In this document: one piece after another, positions 34,345 to 43,888 of the stretch
How positions within the stretch are numbered: position 1 is the first letter of the stretch
Layout of the letters: every line of letters starts with the position of its first letter
The notes under the pieces: generated by a model
What the model saw: only the letters and a program-made list of their open reading frames with translations
What the model was told of the DNA's origin: nothing
Databases searched by the model: none
NCBI GenBank assembly: GCA_963833885.1
Contig: CAWHZU010000016.1
Span: forward strand, 124,001 to 188,000
DNA length: 64,000 nucleotides
Reading direction: 5' to 3'
Origin: JASHPR01 sp963833885
Lineage (GTDB): Bacteria > Actinomycetota > Actinomycetes > Streptosporangiales > Streptosporangiaceae
Made by a program: the position numbers and the translations under genes

Positions 34345-34794
34345 GTGACTGAGGAGGAACTCCGCGAGGAGCTTGGCCGGCGGCTGCGCGCTCGCCGGAG
34401 CGCGCAGGGACGCACCCTTGCCTCAGTGGCGATGCAGGCTGGTTTGTCGGTGCCTTACGTGGCCAATCTGGAGAACGGCCGCGGCAACCCGACCCTGAGC
34501 TCCCTGCACAGACTGGCCGGCGCGCTCGGCACCGCCCTCAGCGAGCTCCTGGCGGATCCAGCCGACGCGGCGCCGGGACCTGCGCTGCCAACCTCACTGG
34601 CCGAGTTCAGCCACGGCGCCCGGTTCCGGCGGGAGGTGCGGCGGCTCGCCGCTGAAGAACAGACGACGCCGGACGAGGTCCGCGTGAAGCTGCTGACCGC
34701 CATGGCAGCCTTTCCCCAGCCGGACTGGGGACTCGGCGAGCTGGACTGGCATCGCATCCTGGACGCCCTCGTGCTCGTGCTCCGACCGCGCTGA
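34345..34794 (+). CDS. XRE family transcriptional regulator
   Basis: 149 residues. N-terminal lambda-repressor-like HTH (LGRRLRARRSAQGRTLASVAMQAGLSVPYVANLENGRGNPTLSSLHRLAGAL) and a short C-terminal region without a recognisable ligand domain. GTG start. It is divergent from the MFS exporter gene, which it probably controls. Confidence 0.85.
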   Translation: MTEEELREELGRRLRARRSAQGRTLASVAMQAGLSVPYVANLENGRGNPTLSSLHRLAGALGTALSELLADPADAAPGPALPTSLAEFSHGARFRREVRRLAAEEQTTPDEVRVKLLTAMAAFPQPDWGLGELDWHRILDALVLVLRPR

Positions 34795-34850
34795 ACGCCT
34801 CGGCTGATGCGCCGAACCGGCTGTCAGCAGAGCGCAGTAACCTGCGTCGG

Positions 34851-35648
34851 GTGGATTCGAACCTGGATTATGTCGCCGCGCTGACCCGGGAGTCGGCTCG
34901 CTTCGCCGAGGCCATCCGCGGCGCAGCGCCGGACACTCCCGTGCCCACGTGCCCCGGCTGGACCGCCGACGACCTGCTGTGGCACCTCGGGGAGGTGCAG
35001 TGGTTCTGGGCCGCGGTCGTGCGCGAGGACGTGGACGGAACGCGGGCCGAGGAACTCAAGCCGCCGCGCCCGCCGGACCGGGCCGGGCTGCTGGAGTTCT
35101 TTGACCGCGCCAGCCACGGCCTCGTGGAGATTCTGGCCGCGAGGCCGCCGGATGCGGCCGCCTGGACGTGGTCGGACGACCAGAGCGTGGCGTTCATCCG
35201 CCGACGCCAGGCGCACGAGGCGCTGATCCACCGGGTCGACGCCGAGATCATCGGAGCCAGCCAGACCCCGCTGGACCCGGCCCTGGCCGCCGACGGGATC
35301 GACGAGGTACTGCGCATCATGTACGGCGGGGTGCCTGACTGGGGCACGTTCACGCCCGAAGAGGCAGGGGCGACGGTCCGCGTTCAGGCCACCGACACCG
35401 GCGGCTCGTGGCTCGTCACGCTGGGCCGGTTTACCGGCACCGACCCCGCCGGCACCACCTACGACGAACCCGACATTCACACCGCGGACAGTGATCCTGG
35501 CACCAAGGCCGATGCGGACGTGACCGGGGCCGCAGCGAATGTCGACTGCTGGCTGTGGCGCCGGCCGACGCTCGGGCCCGTCGGCCTGACCGGCGACCGT
35601 GACGTGCTCATCCGGTTCGAGGCAGCCGTCGCCGGCAGCGACACCTGA
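34851..35648 (+). CDS. Mycothiol-dependent maleylpyruvate isomerase-type (DinB-like) protein
   Basis: 265 residues. The N-terminal MDMPI domain begins DYVAALTRESARFAEAIRG; the CPGWTADDLLWHLGEVQWFWAAVV segment and RRRQAHEALIHRVDAE carry the expected His/Glu/His metal-binding residues of the DinB/MDMPI family. A C-terminal MDMPI_C-type beta domain follows. Members use mycothiol for isomerase or thiol-transfer reactions; this one's substrate is unknown. The GTG start is the best fit to the domain but lacks a strong ribosome binding site. 20 bp before the next gene. Confidence 0.8.
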   Translation: MDSNLDYVAALTRESARFAEAIRGAAPDTPVPTCPGWTADDLLWHLGEVQWFWAAVVREDVDGTRAEELKPPRPPDRAGLLEFFDRASHGLVEILAARPPDAAAWTWSDDQSVAFIRRRQAHEALIHRVDAEIIGASQTPLDPALAADGIDEVLRIMYGGVPDWGTFTPEEAGATVRVQATDTGGSWLVTLGRFTGTDPAGTTYDEPDIHTADSDPGTKADADVTGAAANVDCWLWRRPTLGPVGLTGDRDVLIRFEAAVAGSDT

Positions 35649-35668
35649 AACGTACGGGAGGAAAACAG

Positions 35669-35962
35669 ATGCTGGTCGCATTCTCGATCACGCCGATAGG
35701 GGTCGGCGAGGACGTCGCCGAGTACGTCGCCGACGCGGTGCGGGTGGTCCGCGAGAGCGGGCTGCCGAACCGGACCGACGCCATGTTCACCACGGTCGAG
35801 GGCGACTGGGACGAGGTCATGGACGTCGTCAGGCGCGCGGTGGATGCGGTGGCGGCGAAGGCACCCAGGGTCGGCCTGTCGCTCAAGGCAGACCTGCGGC
35901 CGGGCGTGACCGGCGCGCTCGATTCCAAGGTGGCGGCGGTAGAGCGCTACCTCGGCGGGTGA
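35669..35962 (+). CDS. MTH1187 family thiamine-binding-like protein
   Basis: 97 residues of the DUF77/MTH1187 type: LVAFSITPIGVGEDVAEYVADAVRVVRESGL..TDAMFTTVEGDWDEVMDVVRRAVDAV. Relatives bind thiamine-like ligands and form tetramers. ATG start preceded by GGGAGG. It follows the MDMPI-type gene closely and may be co-transcribed. Confidence 0.85.
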   Translation: MLVAFSITPIGVGEDVAEYVADAVRVVRESGLPNRTDAMFTTVEGDWDEVMDVVRRAVDAVAAKAPRVGLSLKADLRPGVTGALDSKVAAVERYLGG

Positions 35963-35969
35963 GGCGCGC

Positions 35970-36272
35970 TCAGATGGGGCTTTCTGGGTGGTGGAAGTCC
36001 CATTCCTCCAGTGCCGCGACGGACAGCCAGTCGAGCCCGCGTCCGGCCTCGGCCTCGATTCCGTGGGCAAGGGCCGCGAGCGCGGCGGCTGCCGCGTAGC
36101 CGTCGGACTCGTCGGCGGGGTCGGAAGCGCCCTCAAGGGCGTGAACGAGCAGCTCCTTCGCTGCGGTGGCCCGGGCGGGCGCCGAGCCATAGGAGTTGGC
36201 CAGCGCGGCGATGGCGCGCCGCACCACACGCTCGGCCAGCCCGTCCGTCATCGATACCCGTCGCTCTGGCAC
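35970..36272 (-). CDS. Small hypothetical protein
   Basis: 100 residues, mostly helical, with no recognised domain (ERVVRRAIAALANSYGSAPARATAAKELLVHAL; final EEWDFHHPESPI). The GTG start follows AGGAGG directly, and codon use looks coding. An ATG seven codons later is an alternative. Convergent with the MTH1187-type gene. The 222 bp upstream, up to adnB, hold no gene I can support. Confidence 0.55.
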   Translation of the reverse strand: MPERRVSMTDGLAERVVRRAIAALANSYGSAPARATAAKELLVHALEGASDPADESDGYAAAAALAALAHGIEAEAGRGLDWLSVAALEEWDFHHPESPI

Positions 36273-36494
36273 TGTGCCTCCTGTCGTCGACGCACGCGCA
36301 TCCTACCCAGCGCCCCGCGCCGGACCGCGATGGTGAGAATCGCCGCGCCGGGCCAGCCGACGGCACGCGCGCCGCACATGTGCGCTAAGCGTCGCATTGC
36401 CTTCGATAGCGCCCGGCCGCATTGAGGATCCTTTTGGAGAATGCTTGGCCCAGTTTCAGCCAAGGGAGCGTGCCGGGGGAGGTCACCCGCTGAC

Positions 36495-39400
36495 CTAGCC
36501 GGCCGGGATGGTCTCGATCAGCGCGGCGAGGCCTGCCTCGTCGAGCAGGTCGGTGGGCCGGACCGTGGTGTCCTCACGCACGTAGTAGAAGGCCGCGCGA
36601 ACCTCGTCGACCGGGACGCCGGCCAGGGCTGCCCAGGCCAGCCGATAGGCGGCAAGCTGCATCGCAACGGCACGCTTCTCGTCCGGTGAGGCTGGCGGGC
36701 GGCCGGTCTTCCAGTCCACAACGTCATAGCCGCCTCCCGGGGCATCGGCGAAGACGGCGTCGATCCGGCCGCGGACCAGCCGGTCACCGATCAGCGTCTC
36801 GAACGGCACCTCGACTTCGGCCGGCCACCGGCCGGACCACTCGCCAGCCTCAAACCGCTCCCTGAGCTCGGCAATGTCCTGATCCTCGTCTCGCTCCAGG
36901 TCGGAGTCGGCCGCGCCGAGCAGGTCGGCGGGGTCGATCAGCCGCTGCGGCCCGTACCGCTGCTCCAGCCAGCTATGAAACTCGGTCCCGCGGCGCGCCA
37001 GCGGCGCCGGCGGCCTCGGCATTGGCCGCCGCACTTGCTGGGCCAGCTCCGCGGGGTCCCTGGCGACGATCACCAGCGAGGACACCGGGAGCCGCCGCGG
37101 CAGCCCGACCGTGACCCCGTCGTCGCCGCGGCGCTCGGCACGCTCGGCGAGCAGCAGGTCGGCGTCGCGTTCCCAGGCGTCCGCGAGCGCCTGGGCATCG
37201 GGGTTCAGTTGTGCCGTCAGGTCACTGGGATCGGGCCTCGGTGTGTGGGCGGCCGTCATCGCTTCGGCCACCAGCAGACCTGCCTCGCGGACCGCCTCGT
37301 AGCGCGCGCCCGCCGCCGCGGCCGGCCACGTCGCCGTGGCGGGCTCGGCGAGGGCCGGGTTCTCGGCGTCCTGCGCCGGTTCCTCGGCCCAGGCCGCGAT
37401 CCACCCGGCGCCGGCCTCGCACGCGGCGCGCACCTCATCGAGGAACACCGAAGGGCCGAGCCGGGACACGCCGCTCCCCCACCAGTAGCCACTGCAGCCG
37501 AGCCAGTATGCGGCCCGCGTCGTGGCCACGTAGGCCAGACGCCGCTCCTCGGCCAGTTCCCTTTCCGCACACGCCTCGCTGAACGACGCCATCGAATCGG
37601 CGCCCAGGCCCGCGAGCACCGGCAGGTCGGCGGCGTCGCCGCGGAGCCCAAACGGCAGCAGCCGCGGGTTATCCGTCCACCGCGTGGTCAGCTTCGGCCG
37701 CGCCGGGAACACGTGCCCTTGCGCGCCTTCGGACATGCCGGGAACGAACACGGCACCCCACTGCAGGCCCTTGGCCGCGTGCACGGTCGCCAGCTTCACC
37801 GAGTCGGTGTCGCCGACCCGGCCTCCTTCCAGGCCGAACTCCTCCGCCTCGGCAGCGGTCAGGTACGCCAGGAACGCGCCGAGCGTCGGTTCTTCCTGGT
37901 CGCCGGCGAACGCGGCCGCCGCGTCCGCGAACGCGTCCAGGTCGGCGTGGGAGCTTGCCGGGTCGGCGCCTGGCCGCGCCGCCACCTCGATGTCCAAGCC
38001 CAGCTCGCGCTCCACCTCGCCGACAAGCTCGGGCAGCGGCCGGCCCGCGTGCTGGCGCAGCCCCCGTAGTTCCATGGCGAGCGCCGCGAGCCTTGCGTGA
38101 CCGGCCACCGAGTAGGCGGCCGGGTCGCCGAGGTCGTCGAGGGCCTCGATCAGGCTGCCCGGATCCGCGGTCAGGTCGGAGACCGCCTGCTGCATCACGT
38201 CCGGGGCGTCGAGAGGGGGCTGCGGGGCGCCCGGAGGAGGCTGCTCGCCGGCCGGTCGGGCAGCCCCGGCGGCAGTGCGGACGAGGGCGCGGGAGCGCCG
38301 GTTGAGGGCCAGCAGATCGCGTGGGCCGATCCGCCACCTGGGCGAGGTCAGCAGCCGGGCAAGGGCGTCGGCCGCTGTCGGGTCGTGCATCACCCGGAGC
38401 GTGGCCACCACGTCCTGGACCTCGGGCACGGTCAGCAGACCGCCGAGGCCGACCACCTCAACCGGGATGCCCCTGGCCTCGATCGCCGCGCGCAGCGCGG
38501 GGAACTGGGCCCGCTTGCGGCACAGCACGGCAATATCGGACGGCCGGACCCGCCGGTCGCGCCGCCCGTCCGGCCAGGCCCCGCCGTCCGGCGCGATCCC
38601 CGGCGGGAGCGTGATCAGCTCCGCGATCTGGTCCGCGATCCAGCCTGCTTCCCCGGCAGCGGTCTCCAGCAGCGCGCAGGCCACCGTGCCGCGGCCCGCC
38701 CGCGACGCCGGGGCGACGAGCCGGGGCACTTCCGGCGCCGCAGCGCGCAGGCCCTCCTGGACCGCTGCCGCGGCGTCCAGGACCCGGCCCGTGTTGCGGA
38801 AGCTGGTGGACAGCAGTGCAGTCGGGGCCAACGCGCCGTCGCGTGCCGGGAAGTCGGTGCCGAACCGGCGCAGGTTGCCCGCGCTCGCCCCGCGCCAGCC
38901 GTAGATCGACTGGCACGGATCACCGACCGCGGTCACCGGATGCCCGCCTGCGAACAGCGCCCGGAGCAGCACGAGCTGGGCGTAGCTGGTGTCCTGGTAT
39001 TCGTCGAGCAGCACCACCTGGTACCTGGCCCGCTCGGCGACGCCGACCTCGGGATGCCGCTCGGCGATCCGCGCGGCGAGGGCCATCTGATCGCCGTAGT
39101 CCATGACCTCCCGCGCCGCCTTGGCCGACTGATACGCGGCGACCAGCGGGAGCATCTGCTCGCGCACCCGCTGGCAGCCGAGGACCTTCAGCACGGGCGC
39201 CGGGAGCCCCCCGCGTTGCGCCACCGTGCGACGTTGCGCCACCACGCCACGCTGCCCTGATAGGACCTCGTCGGCGCGAGCGGCCAGCCACTCCCCCACA
39301 CCGCGCACGTCGTCCGGCCCGCGCAGGTGCTCGGCCAGCTCGCCGGACAGGTCGAGGACGGCCGCGGTAACCGTCGACGGGGTCCAGGTGATCGCGTCCA

Positions 39401-39887
39401 TCGGGCCGTCGTACGCGGCCACCGCGCGGGCAGCCAGCTGCCACGACACGGCCGGCGTGATCAGCCGGATCGACGGCTCGAGCGCCTCGCGCAGCGCGTG
39501 GTCGCCGACCAGCCGGCCGGCGTAGGCGTGATAGGTCGCGATGACGGGGTCTCCCTGCAGCCGGTCATCGGACGCGCCAGCTCCGGAGAGCTCTATTCCG
39601 GCCCGCCTGAGGCCATCGAGCCGGCCGCGAACCCGCTCACCCAGCTCAGCCGCTGCCTTCCTGGTGAACGTGAGCCCGAGCACCCGCTCCGGCCGGACCA
39701 GCCCGTTCGCGACCAGCCAGACCAGCCGGGCAGCCATCGTCTCGCTCTTGCCCGACCCGGCTCCGGCGATCACCGCCAGCGGGCCGGGCGGCGCGCCGAT
39801 CACGGCGGCCTGCTCCGGGGTCGGCTCGGGCACGCCGAGCAGCCGCGCCAACTGGGCGGGCGCGTAAGGGGGGCTGGCCGCGGTCAC
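36495..39887 (-). CDS. adnB: AdnB, ATP-dependent helicase-nuclease subunit
   Basis: 1130 residues. UvrD-like helicase with Walker A AGAGSGKSE (about 41-49), Walker B VVLLDEYQDTS, and other motor motifs (GDPCQSIYGWRGA; VKLATVHAAKGLQW), then a RecB-type nuclease with the catalytic pattern VVDWKTG (Asp1058, Lys1060). With AdnA it forms the actinobacterial complex that resects double-strand breaks and starts homologous recombination. GTG start overlaps the AdnA stop by 4 nt (GTGA), so the two subunits are made in step. Longer in-frame start upstream was rejected because it lies inside adnA. Confidence 0.92.
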   Translation of the reverse strand: MTAASPPYAPAQLARLLGVPEPTPEQAAVIGAPPGPLAVIAGAGSGKSETMAARLVWLVANGLVRPERVLGLTFTRKAAAELGERVRGRLDGLRRAGIELSGAGASDDRLQGDPVIATYHAYAGRLVGDHALREALEPSIRLITPAVSWQLAARAVAAYDGPMDAITWTPSTVTAAVLDLSGELAEHLRGPDDVRGVGEWLAARADEVLSGQRGVVAQRRTVAQRGGLPAPVLKVLGCQRVREQMLPLVAAYQSAKAAREVMDYGDQMALAARIAERHPEVGVAERARYQVVLLDEYQDTSYAQLVLLRALFAGGHPVTAVGDPCQSIYGWRGASAGNLRRFGTDFPARDGALAPTALLSTSFRNTGRVLDAAAAVQEGLRAAAPEVPRLVAPASRAGRGTVACALLETAAGEAGWIADQIAELITLPPGIAPDGGAWPDGRRDRRVRPSDIAVLCRKRAQFPALRAAIEARGIPVEVVGLGGLLTVPEVQDVVATLRVMHDPTAADALARLLTSPRWRIGPRDLLALNRRSRALVRTAAGAARPAGEQPPPGAPQPPLDAPDVMQQAVSDLTADPGSLIEALDDLGDPAAYSVAGHARLAALAMELRGLRQHAGRPLPELVGEVERELGLDIEVAARPGADPASSHADLDAFADAAAAFAGDQEEPTLGAFLAYLTAAEAEEFGLEGGRVGDTDSVKLATVHAAKGLQWGAVFVPGMSEGAQGHVFPARPKLTTRWTDNPRLLPFGLRGDAADLPVLAGLGADSMASFSEACAERELAEERRLAYVATTRAAYWLGCSGYWWGSGVSRLGPSVFLDEVRAACEAGAGWIAAWAEEPAQDAENPALAEPATATWPAAAAGARYEAVREAGLLVAEAMTAAHTPRPDPSDLTAQLNPDAQALADAWERDADLLLAERAERRGDDGVTVGLPRRLPVSSLVIVARDPAELAQQVRRPMPRPPAPLARRGTEFHSWLEQRYGPQRLIDPADLLGAADSDLERDEDQDIAELRERFEAGEWSGRWPAEVEVPFETLIGDRLVRGRIDAVFADAPGGGYDVVDWKTGRPPASPDEKRAVAMQLAAYRLAWAALAGVPVDEVRAAFYYVREDTTVRPTDLLDEAGLAALIETIPAG

Positions 39888-42800
39888 GGGGACACCTGCC
39901 CCCCGCGCTCGTGCACTGGGCAGCAGGCCGCGACCGGGCACACCCGGCAGCCGGGATTCACCTTCGCGGTGAATACCGACCCCGCCATCCCGGTGGCCAC
40001 GGTCTCCACCAGGTCCAGCGCCCAACCTGGCTCCGGGTCGGCGGTGAGGGAGCCCTGCCGCTGCACCCGGGCCCGGGCGGTGAGGCCGGCCCTGCCGACC
40101 TGCACCAGCTCGGCACCGCCCGGCTGGGTCAGGCCCATCTCCTCGAACGCGCCGAGCATCACGGCCAGCTGGTACACGCCGAGCTGCGGGTGCCGGTCCA
40201 GATCCTCATCGGCCGGCCTGCTCGACCCGGTCTTGAGGTCGACGACGATCGCGGTGCCGTCGGCGTCGCGTTCCAGCCGGTCGACCCGGCCGGTTATCTC
40301 CACCTCGCCGACGCTGACGCGCAGGTCCTTCTCGATGGCGATCAGCTGCCGCGGGTTGGCCCTGTGCCAGTCGAGGAACTTGCGGACCATCCGCTCGGCC
40401 TGGTCCCGCTGCTTTGCGCTGTACCAGGTACTGCCGAAGTCGAGATGGTGCCACGCCTCGTCGATGCGCTTGGTGATGTCCGCGTCGTCGGTGCCGTCGG
40501 CGGCCAGTGCGGCCGCGGCGTGGATCACGATCCCGAAATGGCGAAGCACGCCGGGCGTGCTGACCCCGGCGGCCGACTCGAGCAGCCAGCGCAGCCCGCA
40601 CCTGGTGAAGTTCTCCACCTGGGACGGGGACAGCCGTACCGTCCGGTCGGTCACCGGGCCGGACGTGGACAGCTCGGTGAGCGCGTACCAGTGCCGCGGG
40701 CTGGCGCCGCGGACGCCGGCCGCCGCCAGCCTGGCCAGCTGGGCCGCTGCCGCGCGCCGCACCGGCCCGGACAGCGCGCCGTCAGCCGCCGCGCGGCGCA
40801 GCTCGGCGGTGAGCGCGGGCAGCGACAGCCACCTCCGGCCCGGCCCGGTCACCTGCTCGGGCTCGATGTCGTCGCCGGCCAGCTCGGCAAGGAACCTGGA
40901 CGGCCGTTCCTCGGCGTCGGCGCCGCCGACCGCGGTCACGATCAGCTGTCGCCTTGCCCTGGTCACGGCGACGTAGAAGAGCCTGCGCTCCTCGTCGAGC
41001 AGCTTGGAGGCCAAAGCGGCGGCCGCGGTGTCGGCGGGCGCTCTGCCGACAGGCGCCGTGTCGGCAACCCCGCCCGCCTGGCCGGTCGCGTCGCCGGCCG
41101 CCACCGCCTCCACGAGCTCGTCCATCGACAGCAGCGATCCCCGGATCCTGACATCGGGCCAGGTGCCCTCCTGGACCCCGGCGACCACGACGAGGTCCCA
41201 CTCGAGCCCCTTGGCCCGGTGCGCGGTGAGGACCGCTACCCCCTCACCGCGCGCCGCGCGCTCGGCCAGCGTGTCGCCGACGATCTCCTGCCCGGCCATG
41301 CGGTCCAGGAACATCCGCGGCGACCCCTGCGGCAGCCGCGCGGTGAACCGGGCGGCCGCGTCGAACAGCGCGACCACCGCGTCCAGGTCGGCGTCGGCGG
41401 CCGCGCCGCGCTGGCCGCCCGACGCGCTGGCCTGCTGCCAGGTGGCCGCCAGGCCGGACGCGTCCCACACCGCCCACAGCACGTCGTGCGCGGTGGCCCC
41501 GTCCCTGGCGGTCTGCGCGGCGATCTTCAGCAGGCCCGCCACCCGCCGCGCCGCGGCCACGGCCGAGGCGATACCGGGCGACACGCTCCCCGTCTGCCTG
41601 CCATCGCCGGCCAGCACGAGCTCGCGCGGATCGAGCAGCGCGGCTGCGAGCGGCTCATCGGTAGGCTGCTCCCCCGCGGCCTGCGCCGACGCCCGCAGCC
41701 AGCGGCGCAGCCGCCGCAGTCCCAGCGCGTCGGTGCCGCCCAGCGGCCCGGTGAGCAGGTCCGCCGCTGCCTGCTCATCCAGCGCTCCCGGCCGCAGCGC
41801 GCAGTCGAGCAGGGCCAGCAGCGGGCGGGTCCCCGGCTCGGCGGCCAGCGGAAGTTCGTCGCCCGCAATCGTCACCGGCACCCCGGCCGCGGCCAGAGCC
41901 CGCTGCAGCACCGGCAGCTGGCGGGTCGCGGATCGGACCAGGACCGCCATCGACGACCAGGCCAGACCGTCCATGAGGTGCGCCCGGCGCAGCACGTCGG
42001 CGATCACCGAGGCTTCCTGTGCCGCGGTCGCGGCGATGATGATCCGCGCCGTCCCAGGCTCGGCGCCGGGCAGCGGGACCAGCGCGCGATGCGACCGTTC
42101 CGGGCTCCGATCAAGGTCGGCCTGAGCGGCGGGCAGTCTCGCGGCGACCCTGCGGGAAGCGGAGAGCAGGAACGGGCCGCTGCGGCGGCACGTGCGCAGC
42201 GCGACGACTCGCGCCGGGCTCCCGTCGGGGGCGCGGAACCGGTCGGCGAACCTGCCGACCGCCCTGGTGTCGGCGCCGCGGAATCCGTAGATCGACTGGT
42301 CCGGATCGCCGACCACGATCAGCTCCCGGCCGTCCCCGGCCAGCGCGTGCAGCAGGTCCTCCTGCGCTGGGTCGGTGTCCTGGTACTCGTCGACCAGGAC
42401 CGCGTCGTAGGCCTGCCGCTCGCGATCGCGGGTCGCAGCACGGCCGAGCAGCCCGGCCGCGATCCTGACGATCTCCGCGTAGTCATAGGAGGGCACCGGC
42501 GCGAGGTCGAAACGGCCCGCGTATCGCTCGAGGAACGCGCCAGCCGCCACCCAGTCGTCGCGCCGCCGTTGCCTGCCGAGCCAGGCCAGCCTGCGCCCGT
42601 CCAGGCCGCGCTCGGCCGCGCGGAGCAGGAAGTCCCGCAGCTCGGCGGCGAAGCCCCTGGTGGCAAGCGCCGGGCGGAGCCGCTCCGGCCAGCCCCGGCC
42701 GCCGTCTTCGGCCTCGCCGCGGAGCAGCCGCCTGACCTCGAGCAGCTGATCGGGGCCAGACAGCAGCGTCGGCGGCTCGTCGCCACCGAGGGCGAACTCT

Positions 42801-43141
42801 CTGCGCACCAGCGCGTAGGCATAGCTGTGGAAGGTCAGCGCGAGCGGCTGCCTGGTCGTCCGGCCGAGCCGCATGGTAATCCGCTCGCGCAGCTCCTCGG
42901 CCGCTTTGCGGCTGAACGTGAGCACGAGTACCCGCGACGGGTCGATGCCCCGGCCGGCAATACGGTGCACAACTGACTCGACAATGGCCGTGGTTTTCCC
43001 GGTGCCGGGGCCCGCCAGCACCAGCAGCGGCCCAGCGGAATGGCTGACCACCTGCTGCTGCGCTTCGTCGAGGCGAGGTGGTGCGGTCGCCGTCGGCATT
43101 GGCCGGCGGACGAGGCGATAAGCGGGCGCGGATGAGTGCAT
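39884..43141 (-). CDS. adnA: AdnA, ATP-dependent helicase-nuclease subunit with Fe-S site
   Basis: 1085 residues. Helicase motor with Walker A AGPGTGKTT (about 43-51), Walker B AVLVDEYQDTDP, motif VGDPDQSIYGFRGAD and VAVLTAHRAKGLEWD; C-terminal nuclease with VVDLKTG (Asp968, Lys970). A Fe-S-type cysteine set is present: one Cys in VENFTRCGLRW and three or four near the end (about 1065-1074 in NPGCRVCPVAACC). It partners AdnB, just downstream. ATG start with AGGAG close upstream; a second ATG at 43099 is possible. The region just before contains GGACGGgCCGTCC, a small palindrome. Confidence 0.92.
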   Translation of the reverse strand: MHSSAPAYRLVRRPMPTATAPPRLDEAQQQVVSHSAGPLLVLAGPGTGKTTAIVESVVHRIAGRGIDPSRVLVLTFSRKAAEELRERITMRLGRTTRQPLALTFHSYAYALVRREFALGGDEPPTLLSGPDQLLEVRRLLRGEAEDGGRGWPERLRPALATRGFAAELRDFLLRAAERGLDGRRLAWLGRQRRRDDWVAAGAFLERYAGRFDLAPVPSYDYAEIVRIAAGLLGRAATRDRERQAYDAVLVDEYQDTDPAQEDLLHALAGDGRELIVVGDPDQSIYGFRGADTRAVGRFADRFRAPDGSPARVVALRTCRRSGPFLLSASRRVAARLPAAQADLDRSPERSHRALVPLPGAEPGTARIIIAATAAQEASVIADVLRRAHLMDGLAWSSMAVLVRSATRQLPVLQRALAAAGVPVTIAGDELPLAAEPGTRPLLALLDCALRPGALDEQAAADLLTGPLGGTDALGLRRLRRWLRASAQAAGEQPTDEPLAAALLDPRELVLAGDGRQTGSVSPGIASAVAAARRVAGLLKIAAQTARDGATAHDVLWAVWDASGLAATWQQASASGGQRGAAADADLDAVVALFDAAARFTARLPQGSPRMFLDRMAGQEIVGDTLAERAARGEGVAVLTAHRAKGLEWDLVVVAGVQEGTWPDVRIRGSLLSMDELVEAVAAGDATGQAGGVADTAPVGRAPADTAAAALASKLLDEERRLFYVAVTRARRQLIVTAVGGADAEERPSRFLAELAGDDIEPEQVTGPGRRWLSLPALTAELRRAAADGALSGPVRRAAAAQLARLAAAGVRGASPRHWYALTELSTSGPVTDRTVRLSPSQVENFTRCGLRWLLESAAGVSTPGVLRHFGIVIHAAAALAADGTDDADITKRIDEAWHHLDFGSTWYSAKQRDQAERMVRKFLDWHRANPRQLIAIEKDLRVSVGEVEITGRVDRLERDADGTAIVVDLKTGSSRPADEDLDRHPQLGVYQLAVMLGAFEEMGLTQPGGAELVQVGRAGLTARARVQRQGSLTADPEPGWALDLVETVATGMAGSVFTAKVNPGCRVCPVAACCPVHERGGQVSP

Positions 43142-43282
43142 TGCTCCTGTGAGCGGGGACGGGCCGTCCGGCAGGCGGCCCAGCGCAATCCCCGCGGGTC
43201 ATCTCTACAGGTAGCACCTGGCTCCGACAGTCCGCTCCGGTCCAGCCTATTTGGCGCGAATGGCCGCGGGAATGGAGCGGGA

Positions 43283-43729
43283 TCAGTTCCTCAGCTTCCG
43301 GAGAATGCGCGCGAGGTGGGCCTGGTCCGTCTGGCTGAGTCGGCCGAACAGCCGCTCGGTCTCGGAGCCGCGGGCCGCGCGGATCGCGTCGAGGACGCTC
43401 TCGCCGTGCTCGGTCAGCTCGACCAGGGTGGCGCGCCGGTCACCCGGATCGGCCCGGCGCCGGACCAGGCCGCGGGACTCGATGGCGTCGACGACCTCCG
43501 TCGTGGAGCGCGCGGCGATGTGCAGATGATCCGACAGCTCGGACAGTCGCACCGGCCCGTGGCGGGCGAGCACGCGCAGCGCTCGCAGCTGGGCCGGGGT
43601 GATGTCCCACGGGGCCAGGCTTTCGTGGGACGCCTCGCGCATCTGGCGCGCGACCGACCAGAAGGCGTCGGAGAGCGTCTCGTCGCCGGATGGACTGCTC
43701 CGGGGCCCCGTACGGCGATCGGTGTTCAC
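43283..43729 (-). CDS. MarR family regulator of the divergent ABC exporter
   Basis: 148 residues. MarR fold: helix WDITPAQLRALRVLARHGP, recognition helix LSELSDHLHIAARSTTEVVDAIESRGLVRR, wing DPGDRRATLVELTEHG. It faces the ABC exporter with a 21-bp palindrome between, so it likely represses the exporter. GTG start. The 141 bp after it hold no gene I can support. Confidence 0.88.
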   Translation of the reverse strand: MNTDRRTGPRSSPSGDETLSDAFWSVARQMREASHESLAPWDITPAQLRALRVLARHGPVRLSELSDHLHIAARSTTEVVDAIESRGLVRRRADPGDRRATLVELTEHGESVLDAIRAARGSETERLFGRLSQTDQAHLARILRKLRN

Positions 43730-43756
43730 GGGAATACGATACCAGCTACTGGCGTT

Positions 43757-43777
43757 GTTACCTCAAGTTGAGGTAAC
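43757..43777. promoter_or_regulatory. 21-bp palindrome, likely MarR operator
   Basis: Arms GTTACCTCAA and TTGAGGTAAC around a single central G; every arm base pairs. It is 28 bp from the marR start and 112 bp from the exporter start, in a mildly AT-rich zone. A strong candidate for the binding site of the adjacent MarR protein. Confidence 0.8.
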
Positions 43778-43888
43778 CTCAGCAATAGACTTCACCAGGC
43801 CCAGGGCATCGGAGCACCGGGCCACCCGACAGACCTCATCGCCTGGCGCGCCGAGTGTCCGGCCGTCCTGACAGAATCGAGAAGCTTT

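Noticed and set aside
34840..34870. tRNA-like GGTTCGAATCC stretch on the minus strand
   Set aside because: The flanking bases do not form a T-stem or an acceptor stem; the bases are simply the first codons of the MDMPI-type gene.
36248..36463. 71-codon minus-strand frame upstream of the small hypothetical gene
   Set aside because: No ribosome binding site, no domain and Arg-rich composition typical of chance frames.
39911..42976. Open frame of about 1,020 codons antisense to adnA
   Set aside because: High-GC DNA opens long antisense frames; its protein is Arg/Gly/Pro-rich with no domain, while the opposite strand holds a full AdnA with all motifs.
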